From Epiperipatus broadwayi (lineage: Eukaryota > Onychophora > Udeonychophora > Euonychophora > Peripatidae), in the NCBI GenBank assembly GCA_028023455.1, contig JAQFVV010000112.1:374001-438000 (forward strand): a DNA stretch of 64,000 nucleotides. Reading direction: 5' to 3'. The notes beneath the pieces are model-generated. The model was given only the letters and a program-made list of their open reading frames with translations. It did no database searches and was not told where the DNA came from. Position numbers and translations under genes: made by a program. Of this stretch, positions 11,961-24,025 are shown piece after piece; the first letter of the stretch is position 1, and the number at the start of each line of letters is the position of its first letter.

Positions 11961-11988
11961 TGTAACGACATATTTATATATCGTTACA
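11961..11988. other. TGTAACGA palindrome
   Basis: TGTAACGA, twelve bases, then TCGTTACA: a perfect 8-bp inverted repeat. It lies at the right end of the 9920-11989 unit and directly before a TA run. It could be a collapsed element consisting of little but its two ends. Confidence 0.4.
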
Positions 11989-12001
11989 ATATATATATAT
12001 A

Positions 12002-12516
12002 TCACAGAGTAATATAGTTCTACTTTGGACTCTTGGATCTGAGTCTTCACAATCTACTGCTTCCAGCTACACTTGATAGCTTTTCTCATGGGTATGAAGA
12101 ATGACTCTTCTGGCTGTACCAGACAGCTTGCTTCAAATTGACAGTAGTCTTAGCAGTGTCCAGTCCTTACATGGACTTGCCTAACTGCATGGACAAATAG
12201 CGTATTGCTATCAAAGAATGCTTGCTGCTGTTTAGATAAGCAAGGCTTCTCCTGGATAATGTGTGTCATCTTTGTAAGATAGACAGATGTTCTCTGCCCT
12301 TTCCTCCAAAAGACTGACCATTGATAGCCAGATCGCTGACCTCACTGGAGCATTCAGACTCGGTGATCATCATTGCTTATTGGCCTGTACTAATAATCAT
12401 GGCTGTGTGTTTAACTGTACATCAGCCTATTGGCCAACAGTGAACAATGCTTAATCTGATCAGGTAAGGAAGGAATTGGAAAAGTTCATTTCTGAGGGAA
12501 AAGAGAACTATAACAT
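12002..12516 (-). mobile_element. LTR-like segment
   Basis: On the minus strand the purine tract AGCTGGGGGGA (12517-12527) is followed at once by TGTTATAG, the expected polypurine-tract/LTR junction. The ~510 bp after it are richer in GC than the surroundings. The far end near 12002 lacks a clear CA end. Part of it resembles 59250-59450, so it is a repeated family. The DNA at 12528-12880 would then be internal sequence; I could not read a Gag-Pol motif in it. Confidence 0.4.
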
Positions 12517-14116
12517 CCCCCCAGCTAAATATTAGCCCTAGAAAACATAGTCATGTAGGTGTTCTGAGGATGCCTAATCCATTTTGATGGTTCTTCTGGT
12601 TTGCTGCTGTTTTCAGTTTGTTGATACTCCTTGCTTGCAATCCTTGTCCACGGGAATTTATTCATTGTCATTGATCTGCATAATTCAGTCTAAATTGATT
12701 CCAATGGTGATAATGTTGTCATCCATCTGCTGTTTTGTCTACTACAGTGTGGAGTCCTTAACATTGAATTATGACCACTGGGATCTATTTAGTGAAGTGT
12801 TTGTATTCATTCATTTTGTAGTTAAAATTCAAAGCACATATGCAACAGTTTAATGCTGTTTAAAATATTACAAATTAATAAATAACTCTAAAGATAAAAC
12901 CTCATTTATAGATAAAAATTGCATCATTTATAAATCGATATGTAAGTGTGGTAGTAGATATATAGAGAAATCAAGATGCATATTGAAAAAAAGAACTAAA
13001 GAGTGCTTGCTGTTATTAAAAAGGGTTCAGAAAATGAAGCAAAATTGCAAAGTAAATAATAATGTTTTAGCATCCATTTTTTACAACCATAATAAGTCAT
13101 GTATTTATGATTTAACTTCAATTATAATAATATAAAAATATTGCAAATTAAAAAAAACAACAACAAATGGAAAATAAAGGAAGCTATGCTAATATACAAA
13201 TATAAAGAAGACTTAATTAACAGACAGACAGCAAATGTTAAGATCATGGAATTATGGGAAGGTTAGTCTTTCAAAGTGTTAGTTAGCAAAGACTAAGAGA
13301 ATAATCGAAAGCGCTCCTAAGTGGATAAAACTTTTAATGTTATACTTTACATATATCTAATTACTGTATTTATAAGTATTCAATTATAAGATTTTATATA
13401 TATATATATTGTAACGTGATGTGCCATTTTCCATATATACCTTACGCATATATAAAACCATTTGTAAGATTGCATGTATGTATATAGCGATACACGTATA
13501 TGCGTATGTTTAAAAAAAAATATTTATAATTCCATTTTATCACCCAGCATATTTATGAGCATCAATTTAATGACCTCAAGCACCAATCCTATATTTCTAT
13601 AAGAATTATGCTCGAGAACTGGAATACCAATATGGAAATGCCTCTGGACTAGCTCTGCTCAGGGCTGGTGATTATTTAATTGTGGGAACATACGGGGGAT
13701 TATATTATACAAGACACTCTTCAATCCAAGCTATTATATTAATTTTTAAATCTAATAATCTAACTGAAGATCAAAGAAATAACACAAATATACGTAAGTT
13801 TTCTTTTTAACTTTAATCTTATAACTTTTATTTCAATACTATTTATATGACCCTTTTGTTTTGTGCTCAAAATGATGAGAAACACATGCATACACATACA
13901 CTGCATAGAACTGTATAAAATGCAATAAAAAATAAAAATAAACAGGAAAACAATGTCTGATACATCCGGATCCACAATAATAATAATAAAAAAATCAATT
14001 TTAAAGTTCAGAAGAGTTAATAAATAATGTTCATGTGGACAGTTTATTATGTGTAGTTAAAAACACACTATCATTTGAACTATTATACGAATATAGGTGG
14101 TAAATGTGCACATTAC

Positions 14117-14534
14117 CTTTTTCTTTCTTCCTCGTGGAAAACTAAAGTTAAAATACTTCTTTCCAATGTGTATTGCATTTGACGTAGGTGATTTCGGTGG
14201 TTCGATCTGTTTTATTGGTTTTCGACCTGCTACTATTGTTGGAACTTGATCTTGGTGTCGGAGTGACTGGTTTCCATTTACAATATTTGCGGACATGGCA
14301 GCAACTTCAGTGTCTTTGGGGGCAGATTGTAAAAGCCCTGGTACACTTATGCTTTCTTGGGCCAGCTTGCCTACTATTTTCCCCTCCATTTCTCTCCACA
14401 AATCTCTCTCGCAACACTCTCTACAAAAATCAGCAATAGAATGAATTCTTTTTAGCAAGTTCTGCCGCTCAAAAAATCCGGCTTCTTTTTGAACAAAAAC
14501 TTTTAACACCTCAAAATTATTTTTACTCTCTTTT
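14117..14534 (-). CDS. Probable host-gene exon, unknown protein
   Basis: The minus strand is open for about 135 residues from QKESKNNFEVLKVFVQKE to FNFSFPRGRKKK, where AAAAAG/GTAATG makes a donor site. Composition is protein-like and GC is well above the surroundings. Features: a leucine- and charge-rich N half with IADFCRECCERDLW (three cysteines) and a Ser/Pro/Gln-rich C half ending in a basic cluster. An AG acceptor is possible near 14534; upstream of it the frame meets a stop. An ATG lies at 14507-14509 (residue M of MLKVFVQKEAG), but upstream in-frame codons suggest an internal exon. I do not recognise the family. It might also be an old retroelement Gag fragment. Confidence 0.45.
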
Positions 14535-14929
14535 TGTCTTGATCAAAATTCTTTTGAATCAAAAACTTAAATCTCACTAATTAAATTCCTTAGTTATCGA
14601 TCATGTTCTTTTTGATATCTTTTTTCCATTTAACTTTTCCAAATGAAATTGAAAAGTTTCCATCTTGAAAATTAAAGTATATTTCCATAACTGCATTTAT
14701 ACTTTTTTTTTTCTTATATTATTCTATCTAGCAAAATATACACATGCGTTTTCAAAAAAAAAAAAAAAAACGAGCACACATACCCCTCCCCCTTCTGTTT
14801 ATTTTAACCTTTTTAAATTCCCTATTTAAAATTATAAATCTATATACAACAAAGGAAATATAAACATGAAAAAGAAATAAATTTAATTAATCGAGCTATA
14901 TACCGACACATACAGGAAATTTTACTTTT

Positions 14930-14960
14930 TGAAACAGGGATCGAACTCAGCCCTGTTTCA
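14930..14960. other. Perfect 10-bp palindrome beside (TA)n
   Basis: TGAAACAGGG, eleven bases, then CCCTGTTTCA. The loop and right arm on the minus strand read like a tRNA B-box (GAGTTCGATCCC). A TA run follows at once. It may be the end of a mobile element. Confidence 0.45.
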
Positions 14961-14999
14961 ATATATATATATATCACTTCTTTAGCTTACACAATGATG

Positions 15000-16404
15000 T
15001 AAACAAGAGCAAATATCTACTCTAGTTCCATCTGTAGTAAACTTAAATGAGGTGGTAATACTTTGTTTCCAGCTTGGAATCCCACATCCTCCCAATCTGG
15101 GAATGAGGATTTAAATGCCCTATCATATAGTGCTCCAAAATTGCAGTAGATGGTGCTAAATTAGAGAAATTTACTTAATTTCAAATTTGAACCCAAATCG
15201 TCACTGATAAAGACAAAATCTAGATACACATCTGGAAATAGGGATTTAAATGCATTATCATATGGTTGCAAAGAGGAGTCTGTTATTAACTGGAAAGCGT
15301 TTTCTTTGAGACATTAAACCAATTAATCAGGGGAAATTAATGTTCATTTGATATTATTACTGCACCTGTTTTTACTATATTTATATTTAATGATAAGTGA
15401 AGTGTAAGTAGTACCAAATGATGTAGTTCACTAAAAGTCACAGATGTAAATTGTTAATAAGCAACTAAAATTACCATACTTATATAAAATAAAAAAAATT
15501 GTTAAAAATCTGACAGAAGAGAACATCTGTTGTAATAAAATCCAGTATTCTGATGAAGCATTAATAATATTTTTTTTTACAATAAACTTGTTCTAGTGCT
15601 ATTAAATATATATTAAAGAAAAAAAGTTATATTTTATTAAATAATTAAGGACCTATTTAATGTGGGAAAAATAAAACTTGAATTTCTTTTTATTATGAAC
15701 ATTTTTGGCAATTGTTCTATAAGATTCTAATACATATATGATTTCAAAATGAAGTATGGGTAAAATAAAACTTTTAAACGGAAACACAGCATCTATAATA
15801 AAAAATTATTAATAATTATTTATTTAACAGCAAATTTGTCCTGATCTCATTAATAAAAAAAGTTATGTAAACATATGTTAAATAAAAAAAATCAAGATCA
15901 GAGTGTTTTTGTTTGTTTGCTTTTTGGAAAAAATAATGACAGAATTTAGTCAGCATCAAAGACAGAGTGGCAATGCCCCCTAATCACCATATAATTTTAT
16001 ATAGTGAACAAATAATAAATAGGTTTCTCACCTACAAATATCAGTCAGCATGGTGAATTTACTGGCTTTTTACCTTTGAATTTAAAATCAAGAAATATTA
16101 TAGTCCTTTTTAGTTGCCTGATAGTTCTTAACTGAAATACCAGTCAGTTTTTTCAAAGATAAAGCGAATGGTACTTTTTAATGAGAATGACCACATAATA
16201 ATCATTAGAATATTTTCTACCTAGAGGCACTATTGTGTGGAAAATTTTAGTGTTTTAATAGCTTGTGAACCATAAAAAAAAGGTGGTCATATGATAATTA
16301 CTAGTTTTTCAAATTTACTATAAATGAAACTAGAATAGAAAACCCCTTTTGTTTCCAGCTTTGAATTCCAAATCTTCATTTGATACTGGTCAAATAAATA
16401 TTTT
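15000..16404. repeat. Dispersed diverged repeat, no gene
   Basis: Similar blocks ('GTTTCCAGCTTTGAAT.CC', 'GGAATTTAAATGCACTATCAT') recur near 15065, 15225 and 16350-16560. They look like old copies of one short interspersed family. No coding frame or RNA gene seen. Confidence 0.35.
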
Positions 16405-16475
16405 CCTCATGGTTTAGTCAAGTGTTTGTCAGACTCTGGAATATAAAGTCCTCAGATTGATTCCAGTTCAGGAAA
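16405..16475 (+). mobile_element. tRNA-like SINE relic
   Basis: GGTTTAGTCAAGTG resembles a Pol III A-box, and ~40 bp later AGATTGATTCCAG resembles a B-box. The spacing fits a tRNA head. No acceptor stem closes, so it is not a functional tRNA gene. Confidence 0.4.
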
Positions 16476-17976
16476 ACGTTTTGCAAACTTGAGAACATTA
16501 AATCCATTTAATTATTATTTTTATTTTAAAATCAGACTGGAGATAGGAATTTAAATACACTACCATCTGGTAATCAGTGATTATTCAATCTCACTATAAG
16601 TGGCACTAGACTAGAAGTGTTCTTGTTTACTAATTATAACATATTAATAAAAAATTAGATATTAATGTAGAGTATAAATAATTATGTAGCCAAGATTCTT
16701 TTATATAAAAGTCACTTTCATGATTACTTTAATTTTTTTATTTGGAGAAATAACTTATTACTATCTAATAAGTATAATGCTTTCAGATGTTTTAAAACAA
16801 ATGGAATAAAATGTTGTGATTGTATTATTGCATGTGTCATCTGCTTTTTTAAATACAATTTGCATTCATTAGTCAGATGATTATTAGTTGACAAATACTC
16901 ATTTGGATAATTGTTATATTTTAAATGTGGATTTGAAGTCATATATCACTAAATCATGCATTATATGCAAAGGATAAATCTCTGAAGCAACATTTTATAG
17001 GGAATACAAAAACTTCATTAAATTCAATTTAATTAGCTTCAGGATTTTTAGTTTTTTTTCCTTTCCATCTTTGGTTTTAGTAATTAACTAAGAAGAGATA
17101 AATATTTTTATTCAATAGTCTTGATATTATTTTCAAATAATGAAAAAAGTTCCAAAGAAGTTTATTGTACAATCAGAACTATCAGTCATTTTTGGATGTT
17201 ATGAAGTACAGTATATGCATTATGAAGCATATATAGAAGAATGTGTTAATATTGTTGATTTATAGTGAATAAAAAAATTATTCTGAAATAACCCACTGCT
17301 ATGAAAAAGTCTGTCCAAACTAAGCATATGTCAATGTTAGTGAGAGGAAAAGTTAATTTGACACTAACATTATCATTTTTTAATTTCGTAATTTTTTAGT
17401 AGTTTTTTTTATTTTTTATATTAGGAAACCATTTTTTCTTCTGCTGTATTGCTGCAATCTATTACATGTTTGAGTTATTTTAGATATTATATAGGATCCT
17501 GAAATGTTTATTAGGAAACAATGTGTTTTTAGTAGAATCTCATAATAATAGTTATATTTATAATCTTAATATAGATATCTGATTCTTTTAACTTTTTTTT
17601 TTTAAATTTTTGCTCTATATTCTTCCATATTTACAGAAATCAAACTTTCATTGTTTAGAATGTTTTATGTTGATATTTTACAAATAGTCATTATGAAATA
17701 TACAATTACTGGTGTACAAATATAATTCAATATTTTTGGAAATGTGGTGCCATTATTTTTATAGATTTTACTGATAAAAATCAAGAGATATTCTTTCTAA
17801 ATACTGAATACAACTTTTATGAAGCATTTCCCTCTCTAGGAGTACTAATCTTATCTCTAGGAGTTTTAATATTATAGTGGAACACTTTTTTTTGTAAAAA
17901 TGCTGAACTGTATTCTTATTTTTGAGTCTCTATTAAAGCTATTATGACACTTACTAGGAGAATAGCTTCAATTATT
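16476..17976. other. No gene seen
   Basis: AT-rich DNA; short open frames lack recognisable domains. No clear repeat structure was found. Confidence 0.5.
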
Positions 17977-18907
17977 CAAGAATCTTTAAATTCAAATATC
18001 AGCCTTTTAAGCCAATTGTGAAACACTTTCTGAGTGTTAATAATAAATGAATACTTTCTCACCAATACAAGATATAGCATTTATGCAGGAATAAAAGGAA
18101 TCCCTCTTATTCCTACAACTCAAATATTTATATATGAGCAAATCTAAAGTACTGGCTTGAAAGGCTGATATTTGAATTTAATACAATCGTATACAGACAC
18201 TATATAAAATAAATGCTTATTTATATATGATTAAGTTTCAGTTGGAATGACATTTAGTAAATTCTAGACAATTTCATCGACGTCATTCATTCAGACATCG
18301 TATAGAATAATTTAAAGTGACTGTTCTATAATCACATTTTCTTTGCCAGTACTTCAGATTTGCTCATATATAAATATTTGAGTTGTAGGAATAAGAGGGA
18401 TTCCTTTTATTTCTGCATAAATGCTATATCTTGTATTGGTGAGAAAGTATTCATTTATTATTAACACTCGGAAAGTGTTTGCACAATTGGCTTGAAAGGC
18501 TGATATTTGAATTTAATACAATCATATACAGATGCTATATAAAATAAATACTTATTTATATATGATTAAGTATCAGTTGGAATGACGTTTAGTAAATTCT
18601 AGACAATTTCATCGACGTCATTCATTCAGACATCGTATAGAGTAATTTAAAGTGACTGTTCTATCATCACACTTTCTTTGCCAGTACTTCAGATTTGCTC
18701 ATATATAAATATTTGAGTTGTAGGAATAAGAGGGATTCCTTTTATTCCTGCATAAATGCTATATCTTGTATTGGTGAGAAAGTATTCATTTATTATTAAC
18801 ACTCAGAAAGCATTTGCACAATTGGCTTGAAAGGCTGATATTTGAATTTAATACAATCATATACAGATGCTATATAAAATAAATGCTTATTTATATCAAG
18901 AATCTTT
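17977..18907. mobile_element. 335-bp array inserted with 11-bp duplication
   Basis: CAAGAATCTTT occurs at 17977-17987 and again at 18897-18907, flanking the whole structure, which suggests a target-site duplication. Inside are two direct units (18156-18490, 18491-18825) and a partial third (18826-18896), each starting CTTGAAAGGCTGATATTTGA. At the left, 17988-18155 is an inverted copy of the unit's second half. No coding frame. Class unknown; a Helitron-like or foldback derivative is possible. Confidence 0.6.
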
Positions 18908-18925
18908 GTAAAATTTTTTGTAAAA

Positions 18926-18990
18926 AGCCTCATGCTATAGAGATTAATGCATTCACATGCCTCCCTCATGATCTTAGTTCAAATCTGTAT
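18926..18990 (+). mobile_element. tRNA-like SINE relic
   Basis: CTATAGAGATTAATGC (A-box-like) and TTAGTTCAAATCTG (B-box-like) have tRNA spacing, with a hairpin-like middle. It starts ~20 bp after the 335-bp array. Acceptor stem not preserved. Confidence 0.4.
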
Positions 18991-18995
18991 AAATC

Positions 18996-20110
18996 TTGGA
19001 ATTATTCAATTTGCTAAGACTTTATCTGACAAGCCCATAATTTTTTTTCAAGTAGCCTAACAGAATCACCCAATCTTATTCCATACATAGATATCTAGTC
19101 AGTATTGTGCCAGGCATTATCAAATGGCCTTACACAAAGTCTGCTGTAAAGAAAATTGCACCAGGTAAACATGTAAATTTGTATATATAAATTAGCATAT
19201 ATTAAGTACAATGAATATATAAATGTGCTATATTAATAATGGAAGTGTGGTCTGAGCATTAGAATACCCACACACACCAATCTGAAACAAACATATAATA
19301 AACTCGTGTATATTTTTTTTATTTATTTATTTTATTTTTTGAATATTTTTAGTATATGTCATTTTATGTATTTTGCTTTTTTCTGTAAAATTCAAATAGA
19401 GAAAAGCAACCTTTATTAAACAAATGAATCAAATGTTGGAACGTATTAGTAAAATAAATAATTAAAGTAATTGTTCCAACATACTTGTATATATTTTTCT
19501 TTTTTTTTTAATTACTTCTCTAAAAACTAATTATATTCTATAAGCAAAGAATGTTAATTGCTTTTGCAAAAATCTGACCAAAAGCAAAATGTTTGATAAT
19601 GCTATAATTAAAATGTTATCTTTTTTATATATAAAATAGAAATTCTTTTGAATTAAATAGCTGTAATCAAGTGGTCTGAGTAATCAAGATGGAAACTAAT
19701 CACCGTATCAAACCCTAAAATGTAAAATTTAATCGGGAAAAATCGTAAGAAATGTTATAATCTAAGTGATAAGCTAAATTAAAGGGATTGGCTGATTCAT
19801 ATTTCTCAGGGGGGATATCTGAATTGGTTCTTATGAGTGGGATTCATTCTTTCTTTGGCATTCAAGTAGTTCACTACTTTGGTTCCAGAGTTCTCCAACC
19901 AACCAGCTATTTAGAGATTAATTTATGGACAAGACTACTGCTGACATTTTTTAAGAAATCCATTATACAGTTCTTTTAAGAACTAATGGTTTCTTAAGGA
20001 TAATGAACCAGGCAAGATAGTAAATGAACATTTAATAAAAATTATCATATACAAACAGAGGAAAATATGAAGCAATCTACCAGAGAGTCTAGTAAAATGA
20101 TCATGGGGTA
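18996..20110. other. No gene seen
   Basis: AT-rich DNA with T runs and a possible imperfect inverted pair around 19437-19485 (TTGGAACGTATTAGT / ATTGTTCCAACATAC). No coding region supported. Confidence 0.5.
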
Positions 20111-20113
20111 GAC

Positions 20114-20303
20114 AACCAGCCACTGCACCACCCTTTCTCTGTCCCAAGCCACCAAGATGTGATCATGCCAGTTTCAGCCACCCATGATGATGACAAAGCC
20201 GCCTTGCCTATGCCTGAAGGAGTTGTAATTTTCACCGCACAGCCAGTTGACTTGAAGCCACTCAGAGCCGAGCCCAGTCCAGAGAAAATGAAGATGCCTA
20301 CAT
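20114..20303 (+). CDS. Possible terminal exon or coding fragment
   Basis: A GC-rich island is open from a possible acceptor (GGGGTAG/ACAACC) to TAA. It reads NQPLHHPFSVPSHQDVIMPV, then SATHDDDKAALPMPEGVVIF, and ends EPSPEKMKMPT. Codon use is unlike the surrounding DNA. There is no ATG at the start, no polypyrimidine tract before the acceptor and no poly(A) after the stop. It could be a last exon, a retrocopy fragment or a transposon piece. Family not recognised. Confidence 0.3.
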
Positions 20304-20403
20304 AAGTTTCTTTTATTTTACAAATATTTTATTAATATTGAAATAATTAACTCTGATATTTCTGATTAAATATATTATCATTATTAATCATTTAAAAAAG
20401 AAA

Positions 20404-20630
20404 GAGTTGTCTCTCGCATATGTATATTGAATTTCCAGTTATTACGGGCATAAATGACAAAGCTTTTACTTAAATCTTTTGAATCAATTTTTCTATTTCA
20501 AATTCTATTTAAAAAATAGAGAGTTGTCTCTCGCATATGTATATTGAATTTCCAGTTATTACGGGAATAAATGACAAAGCTTTTACTTAAATCTTTTGAG
20601 TCAATTTTTCTATTTCAAATTCTAGTATTT
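20404..20630. repeat. 117-bp tandem duplication
   Basis: GAGTTGTCTCTCGCATATGT starts at 20404 and 20521. The copies differ at only a few bases, so the event is recent. Confidence 0.85.
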
Positions 20631-21539
20631 TCAGCAGAGGTTGCAATTAGATTCTTTTTGTTGCTATTCATTTTCCCTCTTGTCATTACTCCTGAAATTT
20701 GTCATACATAAATATACATGTGTGTATATGCGCACATACGTTTTAAATATTCGGTAAATATGATACCTTATGTTGAGTATTAAAAATATATTTATCTGTA
20801 TATTCTTTTAAGTTATTTTTTTGTCACTGCTGCACCTCATGATGCGTGCAAGAAGGGATTTATTTATTATAGATTCCCTATAAGAAAGTCCTCTAATAAC
20901 TTTATATTTAGAATAGTAGTAAGTGTATAATTGTGCTGCACGTATATACATGTATAAGAATTTATTGTAAAAGGCAAATAGATACAGTACCTCATGTTGA
21001 GTACTATATGGTATCTGAACTACGCAACCTTATTGACATGTTGAAAAATATGAAATTAGTGAAATATTTCATAGTGCAAATATACTTGTGCGTAGTTGTT
21101 TGTTTGTTTGTTTGTTTTATTATATTTATTATCAATAAAAAAGGTTTTAAAGTTCTGAGTAAAAGTGCATGCCTGTATAATCGAAAATCTCTTATCTTAA
21201 AACATGTGTATATCAAATCACACAAGTATAACTTATTTCTACAGGGTAAAAAAGGCTCAGACCACTTCCATTCTTTTTGAAATATTGTATTGTAAATAGC
21301 TCTATGGGGTTTATCTATTTTCGTATTCATTTAAATTGTATTTATATATTTATCTATTTAAAAGCATCACATATATATACGGGTTGTGATAATAATTCAT
21401 TTATTTATTTTTATATTAATTTAAGTATGACGGTGGTGGGTATTTGGGATTAAATAAATATTTAATCATAATATTGAACTTGTTTCGTTTTCATATTATT
21501 TTTTTGATAAAATATATTCCTTCCTTATCAACCACGTAC

Positions 21540-22270
21540 CTGTAATAATCATTTAACTTACCCATTGAAGACCCTAGATGTAGAGTGACTGAGCTAGCCA
21601 CATGGGATATCGCTCTACCGGGGTGTTAAATCTTATTCTCATGCTCCGCTGAACTTATAATATTGCACACTCTTCTAGGAGGGGGGAAAAATTCATTTTT
21701 TATTCTTTTCTAGAAGTGGCGCGCCAAAGCTATCTGTAAATAGACTTTTCAAAAGTATGTACTTACCATAGGTTTCAAAACATTCGGGCATTCGAATAAG
21801 ATATCAACTAATGGTGTTTTTAACTGGCAGAGTCCTGTCAATTCATTCTTTCTATCAGTTTAGCTGGAAGTACCAATATATATGAGTACAGACAATTGGC
21901 TAAATTGATATCCATTTCTCTCCCTGTTAAATCTTGGTCACTTCATGCTCGGTGCAAGATTAGGATTAGAAATCCGCAAGGGAGTATGGTCCGGTACAGT
22001 ATTAATGGAAAGTAAAAAGTAATGATAGTCATGGACTCAGCTCATATAGGAGGGATATAAAATCACTGACAGCATGAAGACCATATATTGCAATCATATC
22101 TAGCTAGAATTAGCTAGACACTTACTTACTGCTAACTATATGTCTGCTAGGTTGATTAGCCAGGCGCTGTTTACTTGGGAAGAAAGTAATCTCACATAAT
22201 CTGATTGGTTCAGTGAATATAATATAGTGACATTAAAAATATAATAGTAAAATAAAACCCCCTTCATTAC
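21540..22270. other. GC/CpG-richer segment of unknown origin
   Basis: It contains a tRNA D-arm-like GGCTAGCTCAGT on the minus strand near 21590, a GGCGCGCC palindrome near 21720 and GGGATATAAAATCACTGACA (TATA-like) near 22055. It may be an LTR remnant or promoter region. No LTR pair or PBS could be established. Confidence 0.25.
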
Positions 22271-23060
22271 TGGAGGAGAGGAATGTCATACATCTTTAGA
22301 TTTTGAACTTATTCTATCTTTTATACATTTTTTTGCAGGGATTTTATGATAATTGAAAAAGAGTAAACTAAAACTCTTATCTACATATGTTGAATATGTG
22401 GTATTATCTGAAAGTTGCTTCAGTAATTAAATGTTAGAAAAGCAATGTTTCAGTTGATAACAATGGATTTTAAAACTGTTATCATATAATTTAAAATGAG
22501 GAACCAATCCCATATGTTTTCACCATCCTATTTGTAAATTTTTAACTTATTCAATTTTTTTTTCAATTTTTAATTGAAGTAATCTATTTGTGTATAATTG
22601 TAGAAAAGTGTAAATATTTTATCACAATATATATGCTTTTAAAATAACAATAAAAATTTACAAATAATATTTTTTGATGCTATAGATCAAAAAAGTGATA
22701 AATATTGTTATGTTTTTGATTTAAAAAAAAAAAACGTTTCTGAATAAAGATAACATTTATTATTGCATGTTTTCCATCTCAAATTACATATAAAAACAAT
22801 TTAAATTTAAATATTTATTAATTAAATATTATATATATATATATTAAATAAAAACTTTTATGTTTTTAGCTTGTTTTACATTTAATATTCAGTAATGGTT
22901 TTTATTAAAGTCACTATCTTCCAACCTATAGTTGTTTTGCTATCATGCAAATGCATTTTTTTTTTTTTTGCAAATGATTTATTGACCAACATTATTAAAG
23001 TATAATAAGTTTTTCATGAGTAAATTTATGAGTTCACCTAATTTTAATGGTAATAAGGCA
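22270..23060. other. No gene seen
   Basis: Very AT-rich DNA with a TA run near 22830-22845. Nothing coding. Confidence 0.5.
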
Positions 23061-23061
23061 T

Positions 23062-23105
23062 CCCAAAATGTTTTGGGTAGCAAAGTTGCATCATCATCAG
23101 ATATT
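23062..23105 (-). other. PLE-tail-like motif with palindrome
   Basis: On the minus strand CTGATGATGATGC is followed by TTTGCTACCCAAAAC. The CCCAAAA/TTTTGGG palindrome spans 23062-23077. This has the layout of a hammerhead-bearing PLE tail (CUGAUGA ... AAAAC), but no convincing stem II forms. Confidence 0.3.
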
Positions 23106-24006
23106 TCATGAAGTGCCTAGGAATGATTAATGAAAAGTTAAAAATTATTTCATTATTTTGTATGGATTGAAGTGTTTTGACCAGAGATTTGTCCAAAGTT
23201 AAGCAATATAATTATTATATGAGTAATGAGACCATAACAACTGAATATATTTATATAGATTACATTGGAAGTAACATGCAAATTATTCAATTTTTTCCAT
23301 TGGAAAGGTTTTTTTAAATAGTGGACTTTGTAAAATTGTTTTAAGTCTAAGATTAGCAGCCATTTTGATTCAATTTTTTTCCTGCATTGTTTTTTTAATA
23401 TATCCTCCATAATTTAATACTTTTAAAATCTTAATCAGTCTCAATCTATTTTTTAATTAATCTATCAGACTGCTACTATCATAACTGTTCTTTGGTTGAT
23501 CTGTTTTTAACTTTTTTACATTTAAAATTTGTATTTTAATTGTATTGTATTGTGAATCTTTTCTACTCTGCTCCAAAGTCATATTTCAAAAAGGCTTCAT
23601 TTCCGTTTTTGTTTTTTTTAATAGTGCAACTTTCTGCTCCACACACATATATAATTATATTCTTTTGCATTATACAGCTCGTTTCTAAAATAATGTGTTT
23701 TTTGTAATTAAATTGTAGCCATCTTTCAACATGTGTGTATGTGTAAACATAACTGTTAATAAATTTATTTTTAGATAAATTAATTTTGTACTACATCTGA
23801 GAAATGCTCGAGCAATAATGAAGAGAAAGTTTGCTTTGAATCTTTTATTTTATAAAGACAAATATATTTAACGTTGTTATAAATAGATACGTGTGAAAAA
23901 AAATTAAAATTTGATTTTTTTATTATGTAACTGACATTTCTGCACAAAAGACTTTTAGAATGTGTTAAATATAATGATTGAAAGGTTGAGCATTAAAAAA
24001 TTTACT

Positions 24007-24025
24007 TTTTTTTTTTTTTTTTTTT
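24007..24025. repeat. Poly(T) run
   Basis: Nineteen T bases followed by A7 and CCCC. It may be the A-tail of a minus-strand retroelement. No element body identified. Confidence 0.5.

Larger units (their letters stand above)
9920..11989. mobile_element. Possible TIR-bounded unit in (TA)n
   Basis: TTATAACGAT at 9920 faces ATCGTTACAA at 11980-11989, a 9/10 terminal inverted repeat, and both ends abut (TA)n. The interior is richer in CpG and GC than its surroundings. It holds a 118-residue minus-strand frame (10271-10627) with no recognisable domain and the possible small exon at 11326-11417. It may be a nonautonomous DNA element, or the ends may match by chance. Confidence 0.35.

Noticed and set aside
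13548-13793. Exon-like interval between a good acceptor (ATCACCCAG) and a GTAAGT donor
   Set aside because: Every frame has a stop; protein-like readings in two frames would need a frameshift.
18267-18294. CTGAATGA...GATGAAATTGTC on the minus strand of the 335-bp unit
   Set aside because: The core has an extra base and the surrounding bases form a different hairpin; not a hammerhead.
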